The notes: generated by a model from the letters alone, not told the origin. Positions 34,241-42,780 are shown, counted from the first letter of the stretch. The stretch: DNA of 64,000 nucleotides from DAOUKH01 sp965261455 (GCA_965261455.1 OZ253453.1:3515474-3579473); one strand, 5' to 3'. Translations and numbers: made by a program.

Positions 34241-36925
34241 CTACGCGGCGGCGGTCCGGCGAGACCTGAAGGGAATCCGGAGTTTGGGCAGCTCGCCCTT
34301 CTCCGCCGCCACGAGAATGTTCGGCGCGAGCATGAGGGAGCTATACGCCCCCGCGATCACGCCGGTCAGCAGGATGCCCATGAAGTCGCGGATGGTCTCG
34401 CCGCCGAAGAGCAAGACGGCGAGGATGGCGGCGGCGGTGGTCAGCGTGGTGTTGAGGTTCCGTATCAGCGTCTCGTTGAGGCTGATGTTGACCGAGGTCT
34501 CGAATGGCCTGCCAGGGCTCTTCACCACGTTCTCGCGGATGCGGTCGAAGACCACGATGGTGTTGTTCACGCTATAGCCGATGACCGCCAGGATGCCGAC
34601 GATCATCAACGAGTTGATCTCGACGTCGGTGAACTTAGCCAGCAGTCCGTAGAGGCCGAGCACGATCAGCACGTCGTGGCTCAACCCCACAATGGCGGCG
34701 AGGCCGTAACGGTACGAGCGCGGGATGCGGCGGAAGGCCCACCAGATGTAGAGCAGGATGCCCACCGTGCCCGCGAGCACGGCCCAGAACGTGTTGAGGA
34801 TGCTGCGCTTGGCGATCTCCGCGTCCACCGAGGTGAAGTCCACGGCGTCGGCGTTGATGGGAGCGACGCTGCCGAGCGCGGTGAGCAGCACGCTGCGCCC
34901 GTCGGACTCGGCGCGGCTGCCGCGGATGAAGATACCGTCGCCCCGGGCCTCCGCCGTCAGGTCGACGTAACCCACGTCGTCGAGCTCGTTTACAACGGCC
35001 TCGGGAGAGACGGGGCGCTCGAAGACCAGGGTCTGCGCGACGTGTGTGGAGAAGTTGAGGCCGGTCGCGACGATCTCCCCGAACTCGCTCCGCAGCGTGG
35101 ACAGGACCAACCCCTGCTGCTCCGAGCTCAGCCGGTTACCTGCGATGAAGAACTGGTTCGGCCCGTCCCGCTGAATGATTACAAGGTTTCTGACTGCCTG
35201 GATGGACTGCGCGGCGTCGGTTGGCAGGACCGTGAAGAGCCCTTCCGCGGTGAGATCGAGCGGCCCGGTCTCCGCCGGTCCCAGCGCCTCTTCGACCGCG
35301 GCGACGATGGTGTCGCTGAGTTCCGCCGCGTCTTGGCCGAAGACCACGTAGCCGCCGAAGAGTCGCGGCGCGCTCGAGGCCGCGCCGTCGCTCGCGTCGG
35401 TCACGGCCTCCGCGACGTCGTTACTGCCGTAGCTCGGGCCAAAGTCGACGATGAAAGCCGCGCCTGGATTCACCGGGACCGGCTCCTGCTCGAACTCGCC
35501 GAAACGGACCGTGAGGTCGTCGAGCACCTGCTGCCGCGTCGCTTCGGACAGGCCTTCGCCCAGCAGGACGAAGCTCCCGTCCGTCTCCATCGCGGCAACC
35601 TCGTCGAGGCCGAGCAGGCTGATCTCCGCCCGCAGGGTGTCCAAGTCGACGTCCACCGTTTCGGGGAACGTGATGGATATGGCCAGGTCGTCCGCCGGAT
35701 CGAACGTGGTCAACTCGGCGGAGCCGAAGCGTAGCTGGAGCCCTTGAACCAGGCCCGTAAGCTCCTCCTCGGTGATGGCGGCGTCGAGGCCGCCGAAGCG
35801 GTTCTCGCTCAGCAGCGACGACGTGAGATCGGCCCGCCCTTGGGCGCGGACCTCGCCGTCGAAGTCGAAGGTGTTGACTATGGGCGTGCCAAGGTCGAGC
35901 GAGAGCGCGAGGTCGCCCTCTCCACCGAAGCCGCGCCACTCGATGGTGCCGAGGGCGTTCTCGATGTCCGCCGCAGCGATGTCGGCGTTGACGCCGAGCT
36001 CTTCGCCTTGCAACAGGAACTCGCCGCTCTCCCGCGGCGAGACCGAGACACCCTCGCCCGCGGCTGCGGTGAGGGGCAGGATGACGAGGGTGTCGAGCAC
36101 CTGTTCGAGGGTGACAGTTTCGCTGAAGTCCAGGATGAAGATGGGGTCCTGCGCGAGGTCGACCGGGGCGCGCTCGATGTCGCCGAAGCGCCCTACGAGC
36201 GTGTCGATCAGGGTCGTCTCGTCCTCCGCTGCGAGGTCCTGCGCGGCGGTGAAGAGAGTGTTTGGAGTCTCGACGACGGCGGTCACGGCCCCGGCGGTGC
36301 TCAGGCCGGCGAGTATCGTGTCTACCTCCCCTTGGGTCACGTCGGCGTCATCGGGGAAGGTGAGGACCGCTGCAAAGCTGTTCTCGTCGAAGTCGGTGCG
36401 GGTTACCGTCCCGATAGGCTCCCAGGCGGCGATGATCTCTGCTAGGCGCTCCTCATCTACACCGGGCGCGGCCACGAGGAAGCGGTCGGCGCCGGTGGCC
36501 TCGACCCGTGTGCCTTCGGCGGGCTCGTCGCCGAACGCTTCGAGAACGTCATCCGCCGCGACGGTGTCCACGAAGAGCACCGTCTCCGCCATGTCGGAGG
36601 CCCGCTCGAAGCCGAAGGGGGTGAGCGGCCCAAAGGCGTCGGCAAGGCGGGCCAGCAGGTCTTCCTCGACGAACTCGGTGCGGATGAAGAAGGTCGTGTC
36701 GTTCAGGGCTTGGACGGAGGCGTCCCCGTGGTCGATCTCGGCGAGGCGGGCGCGCACGTCTTCAAGGTCAACGGGCTCGTCGAATTGGACGGTGAGCGAG
36801 GTGCCGCTGGAGAACTCGAGGCCGAAGGGCAGCCGCGGCGGGATGAGCAGCGCGGCGAGGCACACAGCGACGATGGCCGCGGTGAACATGAAGGCGAGCC
36901 GCCGGTTGGCTACGAATTCATACAC
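34241..36925 (-). CDS. secF: Giant SecF with expanded extracytoplasmic region
   Basis: 894 residues, against roughly 300-400 for usual SecF. Helix 1 (LAFMFTAAIVAVCLAALLIP) leads into GLEFSSGTSLTVQFDEP, the normal first-module start. The last 190 residues are a canonical SecF membrane part: FWAVLAGTVGILLYIWWAF, GLSHDVLIVLGLYGLL, GYSVNNTIVVFDRIRENV and TTLTTAAAILAVLLFGGETI. In between, about 600 residues form roughly nine modules of 70-80 residues, each with a strand (LTVQF, AISITF, FIVDF, QTLVF) and a helix ending like VRFGEFE, LRSEFGEI or ADAFGPL. These look like repeated P1 ferredoxin-like heads. It starts at GTG 36925 and is co-directional with secD. Confidence 0.9.
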   Translation of the reverse strand: MYEFVANRRLAFMFTAAIVAVCLAALLIPPRLPFGLEFSSGTSLTVQFDEPVDLEDVRARLAEIDHGDASVQALNDTTFFIRTEFVEEDLLARLADAFGPLTPFGFERASDMAETVLFVDTVAADDVLEAFGDEPAEGTRVEATGADRFLVAAPGVDEERLAEIIAAWEPIGTVTRTDFDENSFAAVLTFPDDADVTQGEVDTILAGLSTAGAVTAVVETPNTLFTAAQDLAAEDETTLIDTLVGRFGDIERAPVDLAQDPIFILDFSETVTLEQVLDTLVILPLTAAAGEGVSVSPRESGEFLLQGEELGVNADIAAADIENALGTIEWRGFGGEGDLALSLDLGTPIVNTFDFDGEVRAQGRADLTSSLLSENRFGGLDAAITEEELTGLVQGLQLRFGSAELTTFDPADDLAISITFPETVDVDLDTLRAEISLLGLDEVAAMETDGSFVLLGEGLSEATRQQVLDDLTVRFGEFEQEPVPVNPGAAFIVDFGPSYGSNDVAEAVTDASDGAASSAPRLFGGYVVFGQDAAELSDTIVAAVEEALGPAETGPLDLTAEGLFTVLPTDAAQSIQAVRNLVIIQRDGPNQFFIAGNRLSSEQQGLVLSTLRSEFGEIVATGLNFSTHVAQTLVFERPVSPEAVVNELDDVGYVDLTAEARGDGIFIRGSRAESDGRSVLLTALGSVAPINADAVDFTSVDAEIAKRSILNTFWAVLAGTVGILLYIWWAFRRIPRSYRYGLAAIVGLSHDVLIVLGLYGLLAKFTDVEINSLMIVGILAVIGYSVNNTIVVFDRIRENVVKSPGRPFETSVNISLNETLIRNLNTTLTTAAAILAVLLFGGETIRDFMGILLTGVIAGAYSSLMLAPNILVAAEKGELPKLRIPFRSRRTAAA

Positions 36926-36996
36926 GTTACGTTCTGTCCTGCCGTTATGCCTAGCGTGGTTTCAAGTCTCTCAGTGTTCGGTAGCGCATCGCCGAG

Positions 36997-38334
36997 TCAG
37001 CTCAGCGCGGGAGTGGTCCGTTGGGGTTCGCGGATGTCGGCGAAGAGCCTGGGCTTCCCCGCCAGCGGCGTGCCGACGAGGAGCCGGAGGATGGTCCGGG
37101 TGACGACGAAGGCGGTGAACACGCTGGCGATGATGGCTAGCATCAGGGTGATGGCGAAGCCGATCACACGCGGTTCGCCGAGCTGATCGCCGAACCACCA
37201 CAGGATGAGCATCACGATGAACGTGGTGACCTGGCTATCGCGGATCGCCGACCAAGCGCGGTCGAAGCCGGCCTCAATGGCCGCACCCAGCGTGCGGCCC
37301 GACCGCAATTCCTCGCGCATACGCTCGAAGATGATGACGTTGGCGTCCACCGCCATACCCACGGACACCACGAAGGCGGAGAGGCCGGACAGCGTCAGCG
37401 TGACGCCCACGAGCTTGAAGGCGGCGAGCACCAGCACGGTGTAGAGGACCAGGCCCCCCACGGCCACCAAGCCGAGCAGCCGGTAGTAGAGCAGCATGAA
37501 GAGCATCACCAGGGCCAGCCCAATCATGGCGGCGAGGTAGCTCTTGTTCAGCGAGTCCTCGCCCAACGTGGCGGAGACGTCGTCTTCGCGCACGACGCTG
37601 ATGCTCACCGGCAGCGCGCCCGCGTTCAGTTGAATGGCGAGGGTGCGGGCGTTCGACCGCGAGAGGCCGGTAATGCGCCCGCTGCCGCTGATGACGGATT
37701 GGACGGTGGGGGCGGAAATCAGACCGCCATCGAGGAAGATGCCCAAGGGCTGACCGATGTTGCGCCGCGTGATCTGCTCGAACATGCGCGACCCTTCGCC
37801 GTCGAAATCGAACGTCACCACGGGCAGGCCCGTCGTGGGGTCGGAGACCACGCTCGAGGTGGGGCGGAGGAACTCACCGGTGAGGTGCTTCGTCACGCCC
37901 CCGTTGCCTGCAGCGAGTGCCGGCTGGTTCTGCGAGCACTGCGTGTCGAGGCATTCGCGGTAGTCGAGCTGAGCCGTGCCCCCGATGAGGCTCTTCGCCT
38001 CGTCGATGTCGGTGATCCCAGCGAGCTGCACGATGATCTCGTTGCTGCCGCTGCGCTGGATCAGGGGCTCGGTCACGCCGAAGGCGTTGATGCGGCGGCT
38101 CATCACGTCCACCACGCCCTCGACCTGCTGGTCGGTGACGCCGGGGTCGTCGGCGCGGTAGATGAGCAGCGTGCCGCCTTGCAGGTCGAGGCCGAGCCGC
38201 AGGCCGAGCGGGCCGTCCTCCGAGCCGCGCTCGAAGCCGCCGATGTTGACGGTGCGGAAGATGAGGGACAGGATCGCCAGCGTGAAGACGATGACGATGA
38301 TCGCCAAAGACAAGCGGTTTCGACTAATCCGCAC
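36997..38334 (-). CDS. secD: Protein translocase subunit SecD
   Basis: 445 residues of ordinary, compact SecD layout: helix 1 (LAIIVIVFTLAILSLIF), LGLRLGLDLQGGTLLIYRAD, P1 head with RRINAFGVTEPLIQRSGSNEI, the DGGLISAPTVQSVISGSGRI segment, and five C-terminal helices with the proton-relay AFVVSVGMAVDANVIIFERMREEL. It uses the proton gradient with SecF to pull proteins across after SecA. GTG 38334 overlaps the end of cca by 11 bases, with AAAGGAG upstream. In contrast to its partner it shows no expansion. Confidence 0.94.
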   Translation of the reverse strand: MRISRNRLSLAIIVIVFTLAILSLIFRTVNIGGFERGSEDGPLGLRLGLDLQGGTLLIYRADDPGVTDQQVEGVVDVMSRRINAFGVTEPLIQRSGSNEIIVQLAGITDIDEAKSLIGGTAQLDYRECLDTQCSQNQPALAAGNGGVTKHLTGEFLRPTSSVVSDPTTGLPVVTFDFDGEGSRMFEQITRRNIGQPLGIFLDGGLISAPTVQSVISGSGRITGLSRSNARTLAIQLNAGALPVSISVVREDDVSATLGEDSLNKSYLAAMIGLALVMLFMLLYYRLLGLVAVGGLVLYTVLVLAAFKLVGVTLTLSGLSAFVVSVGMAVDANVIIFERMREELRSGRTLGAAIEAGFDRAWSAIRDSQVTTFIVMLILWWFGDQLGEPRVIGFAITLMLAIIASVFTAFVVTRTILRLLVGTPLAGKPRLFADIREPQRTTPALS

Positions 38335-39817
38335 GCCAGCTCCTTTGGGGGCGCGCTTCGGGGTCGGCCGTGGAGCCCTCGGCCAGCAGCTTGCCGGCGA
38401 GGGCGATGGCTTGAGGCCGCGTCTCGATCTCTCCGGCGGCTTGCGCTTCTCTCAGGGTTTCCATAAGCCGACCGATGATCGGGCCGGGTTCGAGGCCGAG
38501 CGCTCCCATCAGGTCATGACCGTCGACGATGCGGGGAGCGGGGACCTCGCTCACTCTCGAATAGTAGGCGACAAGGATACCATGAATCCTTTCGGCGTAC
38601 GCGGCCCAGTTCGCGGGGTTGAGCCGGGGGCCTTTCGCCGCCAGAAAATCGGCGTAGCTCAGGTACAGCGTGTCGATGGCGGCGTCTCCCGCGTCGCGGA
38701 AGTAGCGGTACAGCGCGCGCCGGCTCGGTCCGTCCGGCTCGCGGCTGATCATCTCCGGCCGCAAGTGCTCCCGCACCATGACCGCGACCAGGCGCCGCTC
38801 ACGGTTGGAGAAGCACAGCCGCTCCATAACCCCCTCGGTCATGATCGCCCCCGCCTTGGGGTGGCCGAGAAACCGGATGCGGCCATCGGCCTCGACGGTC
38901 TTGCAGGCCGGCTTTGCTACGTCGTGCAGCAGGGCGGCTAGGCGGAGGGCATCGGCCCGCGTTCGGCCGCCGCCGATGGCCTCGTCGGCGTAGGAGGCGT
39001 CCCGCTCATCCCAGGAAATCGCGGGCTCGGGATCGGGAGCAAGCGGCTCGACGTGCAGGACGCCTTGGACTTTGCCCACGGCCTCCAGGGAATGTTCGAG
39101 CACGTCCCAGTAGTGCTCCTTGGGCTGGCCGGCGCCGCGCGCCGCTTCGAGCTCGGGAATGATCTGCGTCAGCAAACCGAGGCGGTCGAGCAGGCGCAGA
39201 TGGCGCGCCGCGCCGGGCGGGCGCATCAGCCGGACAAGCTCATCCCGCACGCGCTCCCCCGCGCTCGACGTAATGCGGTCCGCTCCGGCAGCGATCCACG
39301 CCGCGGTCTGGGGCTCCATCTCGAATCCAAGCTCGGCGCAGAGGCGGACCGCCCGGGCCATGCGTACCGGATCGGCGGCCAGAACCTCTTCGCTGACGGC
39401 CCGCAGGTGTTTGGCCCGCAGGTCCTCCAGCCCGCCCGCGGGATCGACGACCTGCGAAGGCGCGACGTTGGGCCAGAGCTGCAACGGCAGCGCCATGGCG
39501 TTGATGGTGAAGTCGCGCCGCAGCAGATCGGGGCCGATGCCTCCGTCGGCGCGCGTCAAGTCGATAGACGCCGCGTCGTCGCGGGAGACGATGCGGTGGA
39601 CGTCCCGCTCGGCGTCGAGCGGGACGGCGGCGGCCCCGGCGCCCCTCGCGATGGCGCGCGCCAGCTCGCCAACATCCTCGACGTCAACGGCGAGGTCGAG
39701 ATCGGCCGGCTCGCGGCCCAGCAGCGCGTCCCGCACCGCGCCGCCGGCGACCCACGCCGAGGCGTGGCGCTCGCCCAGCGCGCGGCGCGCGGAGCCGAGG
39801 ATTGCGGACAGAGACAT
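38324..39817 (-). CDS. cca: CCA-adding tRNA nucleotidyltransferase / HD-domain protein
   Basis: 497 residues. Class II nucleotidyltransferase head: VAGGAVRDALLGREPADLDLAVD with the D-x-D metal site, then RRDFTINAMALPLQ and VRMARAVRLCAELGF. An HD domain follows (ALLHDVAKPACKTVEADGRIRFLGHP, EHYWDVLEHSLEAV). The enzyme adds or repairs CCA at tRNA 3' ends; the HD part may give phosphatase/phosphodiesterase activity. A poly(A) polymerase role cannot be ruled out. Both tRNAs in this window already encode CCA, which suggests a repair role. ATG 39817; 23 bases after def. Confidence 0.9.
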   Translation of the reverse strand: MSLSAILGSARRALGERHASAWVAGGAVRDALLGREPADLDLAVDVEDVGELARAIARGAGAAAVPLDAERDVHRIVSRDDAASIDLTRADGGIGPDLLRRDFTINAMALPLQLWPNVAPSQVVDPAGGLEDLRAKHLRAVSEEVLAADPVRMARAVRLCAELGFEMEPQTAAWIAAGADRITSSAGERVRDELVRLMRPPGAARHLRLLDRLGLLTQIIPELEAARGAGQPKEHYWDVLEHSLEAVGKVQGVLHVEPLAPDPEPAISWDERDASYADEAIGGGRTRADALRLAALLHDVAKPACKTVEADGRIRFLGHPKAGAIMTEGVMERLCFSNRERRLVAVMVREHLRPEMISREPDGPSRRALYRYFRDAGDAAIDTLYLSYADFLAAKGPRLNPANWAAYAERIHGILVAYYSRVSEVPAPRIVDGHDLMGALGLEPGPIIGRLMETLREAQAAGEIETRPQAIALAGKLLAEGSTADPEARPQRSWRAD

Positions 39818-39840
39818 AGTCGGGGCGTCCCCCGGGCCCG

Positions 39841-40404
39841 CTACGCGGCGGGCGCTTCGCCGTACACTTCGCGCAGGGCTTCCGACTCCTCGGACTCCTC
39901 TTGCTCGATGGGTGCGAGGGTGTCGAGCGTGCCCTGCTCTTTCATGCGGTCCACGTATAGCATGCCGTCGAGGTGGTCGATCTCGTGTTCGAGCGCCTGG
40001 GCCATGATGCCGTCGGCCTTCAGGCGCACCGCCTTCCCCTCGCGGTCGAGGCCCTTGACCTTGACCCACTCGGCGCGGTTGAGCTTGCCGCGGTAGCCGG
40101 GGATGCTCAAGCAGCCCTCCGAGACCAGCCGCTCCCCGCCCTTCTTCACGAACTCGGGGTTCACCAGGACGTACTCTTCGCGGTAGACCTCTTCGGTGTC
40201 GGGATCCTGGTAGGGAATCCCCATGACGAGGACGCGAAGCGGCACGCCCACTTGGTTCGCGGCGAGGCCGATCCCCTCCTCGGCGTACATCGTCTCCATC
40301 AGGTCGTCGATCAGCCGCTGCACCGAGGCGTCGATCTTGGAGACGCGCTTTGCCTTCCGGCGAAGCACGGACTCAGGCGCATATTTGAGCGGAAGTACCG
40401 TCAC
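39841..40404 (-). CDS. def: Peptide deformylase
   Basis: 187 residues. The three metal-site motifs are complete: GIGLAANQVG, EGCLSIPG (Cys ligand) and HEIDHLDG (His ligands and catalytic Glu). It removes the N-formyl group from nascent proteins at the ribosome. The C-terminus carries an acidic tail (IEQEESEESEALREV) of about 20 residues. It starts at GTG 40404, with AGGAGCG seven bases upstream. First gene of the def-cca-secD-secF run. Confidence 0.95.
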   Translation of the reverse strand: MTVLPLKYAPESVLRRKAKRVSKIDASVQRLIDDLMETMYAEEGIGLAANQVGVPLRVLVMGIPYQDPDTEEVYREEYVLVNPEFVKKGGERLVSEGCLSIPGYRGKLNRAEWVKVKGLDREGKAVRLKADGIMAQALEHEIDHLDGMLYVDRMKEQGTLDTLAPIEQEESEESEALREVYGEAPAA

Positions 40405-40551
40405 GCTCGCTCCTACCCTGGCGGGCCTCCCGGCCCGATTGGGCTCTAGGCCCTAAGTATACCGTGACACGTGCCCTAGGGAGACCGGCTCCCCCGCTGT
40501 CCCCCACCGGGGAGCGCCCTTTGGGCGCCCCTCCCATCCCAACGGCCGGTG

Positions 40552-41109
40552 TTATCCCCGCATCTGGGCGGCGAATTCGTCCACGGTGAGCGTGTTGGTG
40601 AAAACGCTGCCTGTGAGGACGCGGTGGGCCTCTTCGTTGGGGTCGGCGATGGCGTCGGAGAGAATGCCGACGCGGTAGGAGCTGTCGGCTCCCCAGCACG
40701 CCGTATACATGATGGCCCCCGTGGTGCGGACGCCCATGAGGACAATCTGCGAGCGCCCTTGCGCCCGCAGGATGTCGTCGAGGTCGGTGGCGGCGAAGGC
40801 CCCAACGCGGCGTTTTCGTAGGATCGCCTCGCCGTCGGCGTAGACGTCGGGATGGGGTTCGACCTGGGGCCCGTCGCCTTCCATCGCCAAGCCCGCGTTC
40901 TTGAACGACTCGAACGCGCTGCCGGGGGTGACTTCGGGGTAGCCGGGGCGGAACTGCACGATCCCGTGGAGCACCGGAATGCCCGCGGCCCGCGCCGCCT
41001 CGGCCGCCCGCCGCCCGTTCGCCACGAGGCTGGCCTCGTAGTTCGCCATGATGCCCTTCGTCATGGAGAGCGCTATCAGCGCGGTCTTGGCCGGGTCGAA
41101 TGTCGTCAT
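40552..41109 (-). CDS. Isochorismatase-fold protein lacking catalytic Asp and Cys
   Basis: 185 residues with the Rossmann-like cysteine-hydrolase fold. Alignment by eye with the family: the opening ALIALSMTKGI has Ser where the catalytic Asp (VIDMQND type) should be, and GVRTTGAIMYTACWG has Ala where the nucleophilic Cys of GVxTDxCV sits; the Lys is kept (EAILRKRRVGAF). The cis-peptide region and the DAIADPNEEAH end are present. The missing residues suggest a non-hydrolytic or altered reaction, possibly ligand binding. It lies downstream of the peroxiredoxin with a strong hairpin between. Confidence 0.8.
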   Translation of the reverse strand: MTTFDPAKTALIALSMTKGIMANYEASLVANGRRAAEAARAAGIPVLHGIVQFRPGYPEVTPGSAFESFKNAGLAMEGDGPQVEPHPDVYADGEAILRKRRVGAFAATDLDDILRAQGRSQIVLMGVRTTGAIMYTACWGADSSYRVGILSDAIADPNEEAHRVLTGSVFTNTLTVDEFAAQMRG

Positions 41110-41202
41110 GGTGTCCCTCCCGCGAACGCCTGTGCCGCTCGGACTGCGGCGGGCGACGCGGCGCAGTCTAGCAAAACGGCGGGGAGTCCGACAGCGAGCG
41201 CG

Positions 41203-41236
41203 CAGAGAACGCCCGGGGCCGCCCGGGCGTTCTCTG
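41203..41236 (-). terminator. Strong hairpin downstream of the peroxiredoxin gene
   Basis: A perfect 15-base stem, CAGAGAACGCCCGGG (41203-41217) and its complement (41222-41236), with a GCCG loop, 18 bases after the peroxiredoxin stop. There is no T-tract, so termination efficiency is uncertain; it could instead protect the mRNA 3' end. Confidence 0.6.
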
Positions 41237-41254
41237 TGTGCGTTCGGCTGGCGG

Positions 41255-41707
41255 CTAGAGCTTGTCGACTTCGGCGAGCACGGCGTCGACTTGGGGAAGC
41301 CCGCTGGAGAAGATCTCCTTGTAGCGGATGACGCCCTCTCCGTCGATGATGATGACGGCGCGGCGCGCCATCCCCGCGTCCTCGTTGTAGACGCCGTAGG
41401 CCTTGGCGACGTCGCCCTTGGGGTGGTAGTCGCCCAGGATCGGATGGCTGACCCCGCCGAGGCTGGTGGCGAATGCCTTCTGGCTGAATTGGCTATCGGT
41501 GCTTGCGCTCAAAACCTGAGCGCCCTTCTCCTCGAACCGCTTGTTGGCCAAGTGGAACGAGGAGACCTGGTTCGTTCAGCCACCGGTGAAGGCGGCGGGG
41601 AACCACCCTATAACGATAGCCTTACCCTTCAACTCGCTCAGGCTGACCTTCCCCGTCGAAGACGGCAGGGTGAAGTCAGGAGCCTTGTCCCCTACTTCTG
41701 CTGACAT
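41255..41707 (-). CDS. Selenocysteine-containing peroxiredoxin (in-frame UGA at catalytic position)
   Basis: 150 residues if UGA is read as Sec. From ATG 41707 (AAGGGAG four to five bases upstream) the frame encodes the AhpC/TSA start VGDKAPDFTLPSSTGKVSLS and VIGWFPAAFTGG, then UGA at 41576-41578 (codon 44), then TNQVSSFHLANKRFEEKGAQ, VLSASTDSQFSQKAF and RAVIIIDGEGVIRYKE without frame change. UGA falls exactly on the peroxidatic Cys (FTxxC-T), and FTGG-Sec-T matches Sec-peroxiredoxins as I recall them. The protein has no Cys at all, so it is a 1-Sec type without resolving Cys. Conventional calling would split it into 62- and 98-residue pieces. Confidence 0.85.
41527..41565 (-). promoter_or_regulatory. 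Candidate bacterial SECIS hairpin
   Basis: On the mRNA, 10 bases after UGA: stem UCUCCUCG / CGAGGAGA (8 pairs), an internal loop with two G-C pairs, upper stem CUUG / CAAG, apical loop GCCAA. The apical loop starts 28 bases after UGA and begins with G. Both points fit the described bacterial SECIS rules (loop 16-37 bases from UGA, G in the first two positions). Folding was done by eye. Confidence 0.65.
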
Positions 41708-41753
41708 GGAGTCTCCCTTCATGGAATGCATGGGCCGCCCGCGCGGCGGGCCT

Positions 41754-41759
41754 ATTATA
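41754..41759 (-). promoter_or_regulatory. -10 box for the peroxiredoxin gene
   Basis: On the minus strand GAGTATAATAGG contains a perfect TATAAT, 47 bases upstream of ATG 41707. No good TTGACA lies 17 bases further up. The leader also holds a GCCCGC/GCGGGC hairpin. Confidence 0.55.
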
Positions 41760-41807
41760 CTCACCCTCCCGCGTCCGTGCGCCCCCGGTCGCCCGGGGCG
41801 CGGCCGA

Positions 41808-41836
41808 TGACATCGGTGGGGCGGTTTTGGTATAGT
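41808..41836 (+). promoter_or_regulatory. Promoter of tRNA-Gly
   Basis: ATGACA (41808-41813, five of six matches to TTGACA), 17-base spacer, TATAGT (41831-41836), then the tRNA 16 bases later. It is arranged divergently from the peroxiredoxin promoter. Confidence 0.75.
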
Positions 41837-41852
41837 GAGCCTATCCCCGCGG

Positions 41853-41927
41853 GCGGAAGTGGCTCAGTGGTAGAGCATCTCCTTGCCAAGGAGAGGGTCG
41901 CGGGTTCGAATCCCGTCTTCCGCTCCA
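41853..41927 (+). tRNA. tRNA-Gly (anticodon GCC)
   Basis: 75 bases with encoded CCA. Acceptor stem GCGGAAG / CTTCCGC, D-arm GGCTCAGTGGTAGAGC, anticodon arm CTCCTTGCCAAGGAG with anticodon GCC, T-arm CGGGTTCGAATCCCG. All stems pair. Confidence 0.97.
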
Positions 41928-41982
41928 TTCTCCCCCTCTTTAGACTCGGCAGCCCAGCGGCGCTTGGCGTTTGAAGGATGCA

Positions 41983-42780
41983 ATGGCAGGACCCGGCGGC
42001 GCGACCCCCCGCACCATGACCGTGGAGACAAGCGTCGCATCGCTGCGCGTGACCGTGCGCGGTGAGGGGGCCAGCGTCGTCATGGTCCCATCCCTGGGAC
42101 GCAACGTCGAAGACTTCGATGAGTTGGCCGAGACGCTTGCCCGCGATGGCTACCGCACGGCGGCGCTCTCGCCGCGAGGAATCGGCGGCAGCACCGGACC
42201 GCTGGAAGGCCTGACGCTCCGCAACCTCGCCGGCGACGTCGCCGCCGTGATCGACGCGCTCGACGCCGCTCCGGCGCATCTGATCGGCCACGCCTTCGGC
42301 AATCAGGTGGTGCGCTGCACGGCGGCGTGGTTTCCCGATTCGGTGGGCTCGGTCACCCTGCTCGCCGCCGGGGGCAAGGTCCACGCGGCGACCGAGGTCC
42401 TGAACGCTTTCTCCAGCTTCCTCGCCGGTGGGCTTTCCGACGACGAGGCCCGCGCCGCGATCAAGCTGGTGCACTATGCGGAGGCCAGCGATCCCTCGCC
42501 CTGGCTGAAGGGATGGTGGCTGGAGGCGGCGCAGGCGCAATCGAGCGCCGTCCGCAGCGCGGTCCTCGAGGAGTGGTGGGAGGCAGGCCAAGCGCAGCTC
42601 CTCATCATCCAAGGCCTGGAGGACGCCATCGCGCCGGTTGCGAATGGCCGTCAACTGGCCGAGGTGCTGGGGGACCGGGCCAAGCTCGTCGAGCTCGCCA
42701 ACGCCGGCCACGCACTGCTCCCGGAGCAGCCCGACGCGATCGCCCAGGAGATATCCGCCTTCCTCGCGACCTTCGCGTGA
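41983..42780 (+). CDS. Alpha/beta hydrolase-fold protein with Ala in place of nucleophile
   Basis: 265 residues. The fold is clear (VVMVPSLGRNVEDFDELAETL; YRTAALSPRGIGGSTG; acid in IQGLEDAIAP; His in NAGHALLPEQP). However, the nucleophile elbow reads LIGHAFGNQVVR, with Ala where Ser/Asp/Cys should be. The protein may therefore be catalytically different (cofactor-free dioxygenase or decarboxylase-like, or non-enzymatic). ATG 41983 with AAGGA five to six bases upstream is chosen over TTG 41971. A NIPSNAP gene follows 60 bases later. Confidence 0.82.
   Translation: MAGPGGATPRTMTVETSVASLRVTVRGEGASVVMVPSLGRNVEDFDELAETLARDGYRTAALSPRGIGGSTGPLEGLTLRNLAGDVAAVIDALDAAPAHLIGHAFGNQVVRCTAAWFPDSVGSVTLLAAGGKVHAATEVLNAFSSFLAGGLSDDEARAAIKLVHYAEASDPSPWLKGWWLEAAQAQSSAVRSAVLEEWWEAGQAQLLIIQGLEDAIAPVANGRQLAEVLGDRAKLVELANAGHALLPEQPDAIAQEISAFLATFA

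Noticed and set aside
41255..41707. Peroxiredoxin read as a pseudogene broken by a nonsense mutation
   Set aside because: The only interruption is UGA precisely at the catalytic residue, the frame is unchanged after it, and a SECIS-like hairpin follows. Sec is the better explanation.
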